Shown one piece after another: positions 55,501 to 61,500 of a DNA stretch of 64,000 nucleotides (the first letter of the stretch is position 1; the number at the start of each line of letters is the position of its first letter). The translations under genes were made by a program, and so were the position numbers. Location: assembly GCA_940671915.1 (NCBI GenBank), contig CALNVZ010003433.1, forward strand, positions 48,572,670 to 48,636,669. The letters run 5' to 3'. The notes below the pieces were generated by a model. It was not told where the DNA came from. It saw only the letters and a program-made list of their open reading frames with translations, and did not search any database. The DNA comes from Paracentrotus lividus. Lineage: Eukaryota > Echinodermata > Echinoidea > Camarodonta > Echinidae.

Positions 55501-58500
55501 AGTTTGCCCTAGACCAACAAGACAATCACAACCCCTCCCCGGCTGTGACAATCCCTATTATTATCAAAATCAATAATTGTAAAATAAATACTTGAAAAAA
55601 TGATTGCTAATGACACAGGATCAAAGGTAACTAAAAACAAAGTAATAAATATAAGGATGACTTAAATAACGAAATCAGCTGAAGGTTTCAAGAAAACAGT
55701 CAAATACAATAGAATAAATTGATATTAACACAAAGAAAACTAAACTTCAATTCTAACTTCAGCCTCCCTGATAAAATAAGTAGTCTATGTGGTTGAGTAC
55801 CGTAGTAATTTGTAGGAAAAAATGTATTGTATATATGCTGAATATTTTGTGGTGGTTTTATTTTCACAAATTTCGCAACTTACTGAACGTGAAAATTTTC
55901 ACTTCATGATATTTCTGTACCAAGTGAATGCAATTACAGTAAATTTTCAAAAATATACCCTCCCTAATTCCCTGTCTGAAAGCAAAATCGTGAAATTATA
56001 TGGACGTGAAACATATGGAGTATACAGTTACTAAAGAGACTGTACCTTGAGTGGTCCCTGATGTATGATCAGTAGATGGTTGGGTAGTATCAGAAGTGAG
56101 CCCTCTATCTCTAATCCAGTCCAGCTTGTCTGTGTCATCATTGGCATACCCACACGAATCATCTGCCTGAAAGTCACAGAATACTACAACAGAAAATCAT
56201 ATAAGCGATACATTTTATTAGACCCTGTTGGAGGAAAACAGAAGAGATCATGATAACCAAGATGGAGAAATTTGAGCTTAACATACAAAATATCAGTAAG
56301 AAACAATATAGCATTAACACAATTCCGAGCGTGCGTTAAAGGTAATGGAGTGCACCGCGAGATAGCTTTAAATAGGGGTCGCCCTGCAACGAGCCGCAGG
56401 TGCCCCATCTCAAAGCTATCGAGCGATCACTGCATTTTCGTTTCATAGCACAATACAGGGAAGTGTGTTATCGCTTTTATAAAATTGCGACATTTTGCAA
56501 GCTCTAGTAGATCTTGAGCTATACTTACCAAAAATATTCCAAGAGATTATCCCTTGGACTTTATGGTAAGTAGCTCTAAATGGCCAGGAAAGTATAGGCC
56601 CCGCCCAGCTCGTGTTATCACCTTTTTTTGCGCAGTTTTATGCATGGAGAGCATTTTTTCGAAAATACAGCATCACACGAGCATTACTCATTTTTACCAA
56701 TCATGATGCGCCAAATCACAGAGCCACTTTATAATGGAAATTAAAAAAACCACTCTGATCGGTTCACAGTGACTTTTGTGCAAGAGTCTATGCAAAATAC
56801 ATGTAGACTCTATATTCAATATTCATCCTGATTTGTCAAACTATTATAATTGTACTTGATCATCTATGCAACATACATGTATATGCAACAACCATCCTCA
56901 CTGGCGTAAATCCCGGGGGGGATGGGGGGGAGGTTTGTAACCCATTGGTCTACAACCTATTGGTCTACTACTAGTTGGTCTACTTCCATTTGGTCTACAG
57001 CCAATTGGTCCATTGACCAATAGGTCCACTAACCATTTGGTCCATTGACCAATAGGTCTACTAGGCGATTGGTCCACATCCAATTGGTCTACTAGGCGTT
57101 TGGTCCACATCCAATTCGTCTACTAGGCGATTTGGTCCACATCCAATTGGTCTACTAGGCGTTTGGTCCACATCAATTGGTCTACTAGCGATTGGTCCAC
57201 ATCCAATTGGTCTACTAGGCGATTGGTCCACATCAATTGTGTCTACTAGGCAATTGGTCCACATCCAATTGGTCTACTAGGCGATTGGTCCACATCCAAT
57301 TGGTCTACTAGGCGATTGGTCCACATCCAATTGGTCTACTAGGCGATTGATCCACATCCAATTGGTCTACTAGGCGATTGGTCCACATCCAATTGGTCTA
57401 CTAGGCGATTGGTCCACATCCAATTGGTCTACTAGGCGCATTGGTCCACATCCATTGGTCTATTAGGCGATTGGTCCACAACCAATTGGTCTACTAGGCA
57501 TTTGGTCCACAACCAATTGGTCTACTAGGCGTTTGGTCCACAAACCAATTGGTCTACTAGGCGTTTGGTCCACATCCAATTGGATGCATGTACTACGCAT
57601 CCTTGTCTTCTAATTCATGAATTGGACTAGTAATTGCCGATCGAGCGACCTCACCCTATATACCCCTATTGCTCTCATATATGGTGACCTTCCGGGGGGG
57701 GGGGGGGGGTGGGTGGAGGGTGGGGTTGAAATTTCGGCCAACCATTAGGTCATGGTATATCAGCTGAAATCATATTAGCCCTTTTTTATGTTTCTCAATT
57801 TGAAAATTAATTCGGAGCGTCACGCTGGTATTTTCCAGCCTTCGGCCAACCACGACTCATAAATCAGCCGATAGGTTACAGGGGCGGATCCCGCATTCTC
57901 CAATAGGGGGGGGCGGCGGAAAAATTCTTCATCAAAATTTTCCTCGATGAACAGCTTGGAGACCTAGGCTCGGGAGTGGGGGGGGGTGTCATAAGTCTAT
58001 AGACATTAAATTTGAAAACCTGTTTATTTTCAAATTTCATGAACAAGCTAATGTGTTTTTTAAAAAATGAAATGCGAGCGTTAAGCGCGAGCCGAAACTT
58101 TTGATATTATGAAACTGAAAACAGTGCATTTTATTTCATATATATGTATATATAATTTTTTTTTTTTTTGGGGGGGGGGTGCCTGCTTATTAAAGATAGC
58201 CCTACTGATCTAAGTAAACAATGCGAGCGAAGCGCGAGCGAAAAACTACGACCTAGCTTTATTTTCCTTTTATTTTTAGTACTGTTTTTACTTTCATCTT
58301 CTTCCTCTCTCTCTCTCTCTCTCTCTCTTCCTTTTCTCTCTCTTTCCTTTTCTCCTTCCCCTTTTCCTTTCCCTTTCTCTTCTTTTTGCTTCTCTTTCCC
58401 CCTTTTTTGCGCCGCCAATAGGGGTGGGGGCACGGCCCCCTCGTCCCCCCTAGATCCGCTAGTGGGTAGGTATAAGATGGTCAGCAATCGGCTCAAATCA

Positions 58501-61500
58501 TATATATTTTCCCAATATTTTAGGTTTTTTTTTTTTTTTAATTTTTTTGCTCAATTTGGCGTCCCTCTAAGGTCATTTTGCCCCCCTTTGAAGTCATTTT
58601 GGCGCCCCACTTAAAAATATTATGTCTGCCACTCCCCTATTAAAGAATTGATACAACACATGGTTAGCAGATCAGTATTGGTTGTAGACCAATTGGTGAT
58701 GGACAATTGGATGTAGACAATTGGTGCAGTGGACCAATTGGATTAGACCAATTGGTGAGTGGACCAATTGATGTAGACCATTGTGAGTGGACCAATTGGA
58801 TGTAGACCAATGGTGAGTGGACCAATTGGATGTAGACCAATGCGTGATGGTGGACCAATTGGATGTAGACCAACTGGAGTGGACAATTGGATGTAGGCAA
58901 TGGTGAGTGACCAATTGGATGTAGACCAACTGGTGAGTGGACCAATGGATGTAGACCAATTGGTGAGTGGACCAATTGGATGTAGACCAACTGGTGAGTG
59001 GACCGATTGGATGTAGACCAACTGGTGAGTGGACCAATTGGATGTAGACCAATTGGTGAGTGGACCAATTGGATGTAGACCAACTGGTGAGTGGACCAAT
59101 TGGATGTAGACCAATTGGTGAGTGGACCAATTGGATGTAGACCAATTGGTGAGTGGACCAATTGGATGTAGACCAACTGGTGAGTGGACCAATTGGATGT
59201 AGACCTACTGGTGAGTGGACCAATTGGTTGTAGACCAATGGTTAGTGGACCAATCGGGTGTAGACCAAATGGTTAGTGGACCATTAGGGTGTAGACCGAA
59301 TGGAGGTAGACCTATTGGCTAGTGGACCAATAGGTTGTAGACCAATAGGTGTTTTACCGGGGGGGATACATCCCCCCCAGATTTTGAGGAGGGGGATGGC
59401 CTGTACAAACATCCCCCCCAGTTTTCAAGAAAGAAATGGAAAAAAAATACACTAGATAATTGTGTATTGGTTAAAATAGCGCTTCAATACTAAAATTGGC
59501 CTCTTTTTTTACTCCAAAACCCCAAATTTTCCTGCTCGTCGCTATGCGACCTCGCACTAAGTAACAAACAGTAACGTAGGTATTAGAAGGTTGATCCAAT
59601 GCCCTCGTCTGGGAACAAACCTTAGGTAAGGGCACTGCTGGCTAAGGGTGTTGTTGACAAAACAAAAACATTTATGTAGGCCCTAGTTGTGTGCGCGGCT
59701 AGGTTGTTGGATTGCTTGGGGCCTGCCCCACAAAAATTTCATAGCAAAGATGCGAATTGGTTTTCTATCGCTGTTATTTAACAAAGCATGTAAAATGTAT
59801 CTTCTAAATGGATACAAAATTCGGCTCGCACTTCGCTCTCGCTGATACTAAATAGGATCTATACTGCCCAAAATAATATCTCCAATTTTTAGCTTATAAT
59901 TTTTGGCTCGCGCTTCGCGCTTGCATTACTTTTTTTTCTATTACTAAAGTGAATAGGAATCAAGGCAGCCTTAAATGTATACATTCAAAGACAAATTTCT
60001 TCGTACCTCCTCGCTTCCCGAATACATTTATCTTAGGTCTATGCCTCTGATCTAAAGTGTCCCCTTATTCAGAAAATGTGCCTTTTTCCCATCGAGACCC
60101 CCATTCAATCGTTTCCGCCGCCTCTACTGTATGTTTTTGTTTAACTTTTGTTTTCGCGCTGCGGCTTACTTATAATATGACCTTTAATGCACAACATATA
60201 TTTCAGCTTAAAATTTTCGGCTCGCGCTTTGCGCTCGCTGAGTAGTAAATAGGAACTACAATGCACCAATATCTCAAACTTTTACCTTAAAATTTTCGGC
60301 TCGCGCTTCGCGCTCGCATTAGTTTTCCACTACTAAAATGAACAGTAATCAAGGCAGCCATTATGATTCATTAAAGCATCAAAGACAAATTTTCTTCGTA
60401 TCTCCTCCGTCTCCGAATACATTTCCCTTTAGATCCATGCCTCTGATCTAAAGTGTAACCCTTTTCAGAACTGTGCCCTTTTTTTATCAAGACCCGTGAC
60501 CTTCAAATCCGTTCCGCCACCTTATTATCATTATAGGCCTATAGCCTATATATTTTTTTTCGCGCTCGTGGATACTACAGGCCTATAGGACCTTTAATGC
60601 ACAAACATATCCAATTTCAGCTTAAATTTGTTGGCTCGCGCTTCCCGCTCGCTGATACTAAATAGGAGCTATAATGCACACATATCTCCAACTTTTAGCT
60701 TAAAATTTTTGGCTCGCGCTTCGCGCTCGCATTAGTTTTTCCTTTACTAATATGAACAGTGATCAAGGCATCCATAGGCTAAAAGCATACATTCAGAGAT
60801 AAATTCTATTCGTACCCCTCCCTCTCAAATCCATTCCGCCGCCTCTGCTATAGGCCTATGGGTATTAAAAACTTAAAAACTTGTAGCATGAGTGCTTGTG
60901 TATGTCAAACAAGTTGGCAAATTATTTCGCTCATCCCCCCCACTCCTCGACACGGATTTACGCCCTTGATCATCCTGATTTGTAAAACTATTATAATTGT
61001 ATTTGATCATTAAAAAAAATGTAAGAAAATAGAGGAAAAATGTATTGACAGTGTTTTATTTGTTTTTTGCTCTTTTAACTTTATAAACCATGTTAAACTT
61101 AGAGTCCATATGCTCTGTTATTTGACAATTTGGTATTTACTGTGTTGTATTTGATATTTCCTTTGTATTCGCTAAATGTTTTACCTACTATCATGTTCAC
61201 ATTTATTCATTTGTATATGTTTCTTGTACTCTCATACCCCAAGAAGGGGTCGATACTGTCAATAAATCTGTTTATCTTTATTAAAGGGCTCAGATCTGGT
61301 GACTTCAAAGGTCGTAAATAATCATACCTGACTGAAACATATCTGTCAAAAACTATTCCCCCCCCCCCCCCCCCCCCCCCCTCCCTCTCATACTCACATA
61401 AAGCAGGGCAGTCTCCATAGTGGAATGCGATGTCATCAATGGAGATATCACCTTGGTAACCGCCTCCAGCTGTACCTTCAATGTAGATGTTGGGATTGGA

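Larger units (their letters stand above)
56184..61397. other. 5.2-kb satellite-rich intron between MAM1 and MAM2
   Basis: Contains two opposed TTGGTC minisatellites, a TIR element, CT-rich and poly-G tracts, and a 400-bp satellite with GCGAAGC hairpins. GGCGTAAATCC (about 56904) and GGATTTACGCCC (about 60953) form inverted ends of the block. Confidence 0.75.

Noticed and set aside
58664-59238. Long minus-strand frames rich in [15 protein letters not shown] repeats
   Set aside because: They are translations of the 31-bp minisatellite. All frames stay open because the unit has no stop and bases are lost at random; no splice context fits the MAM gene.
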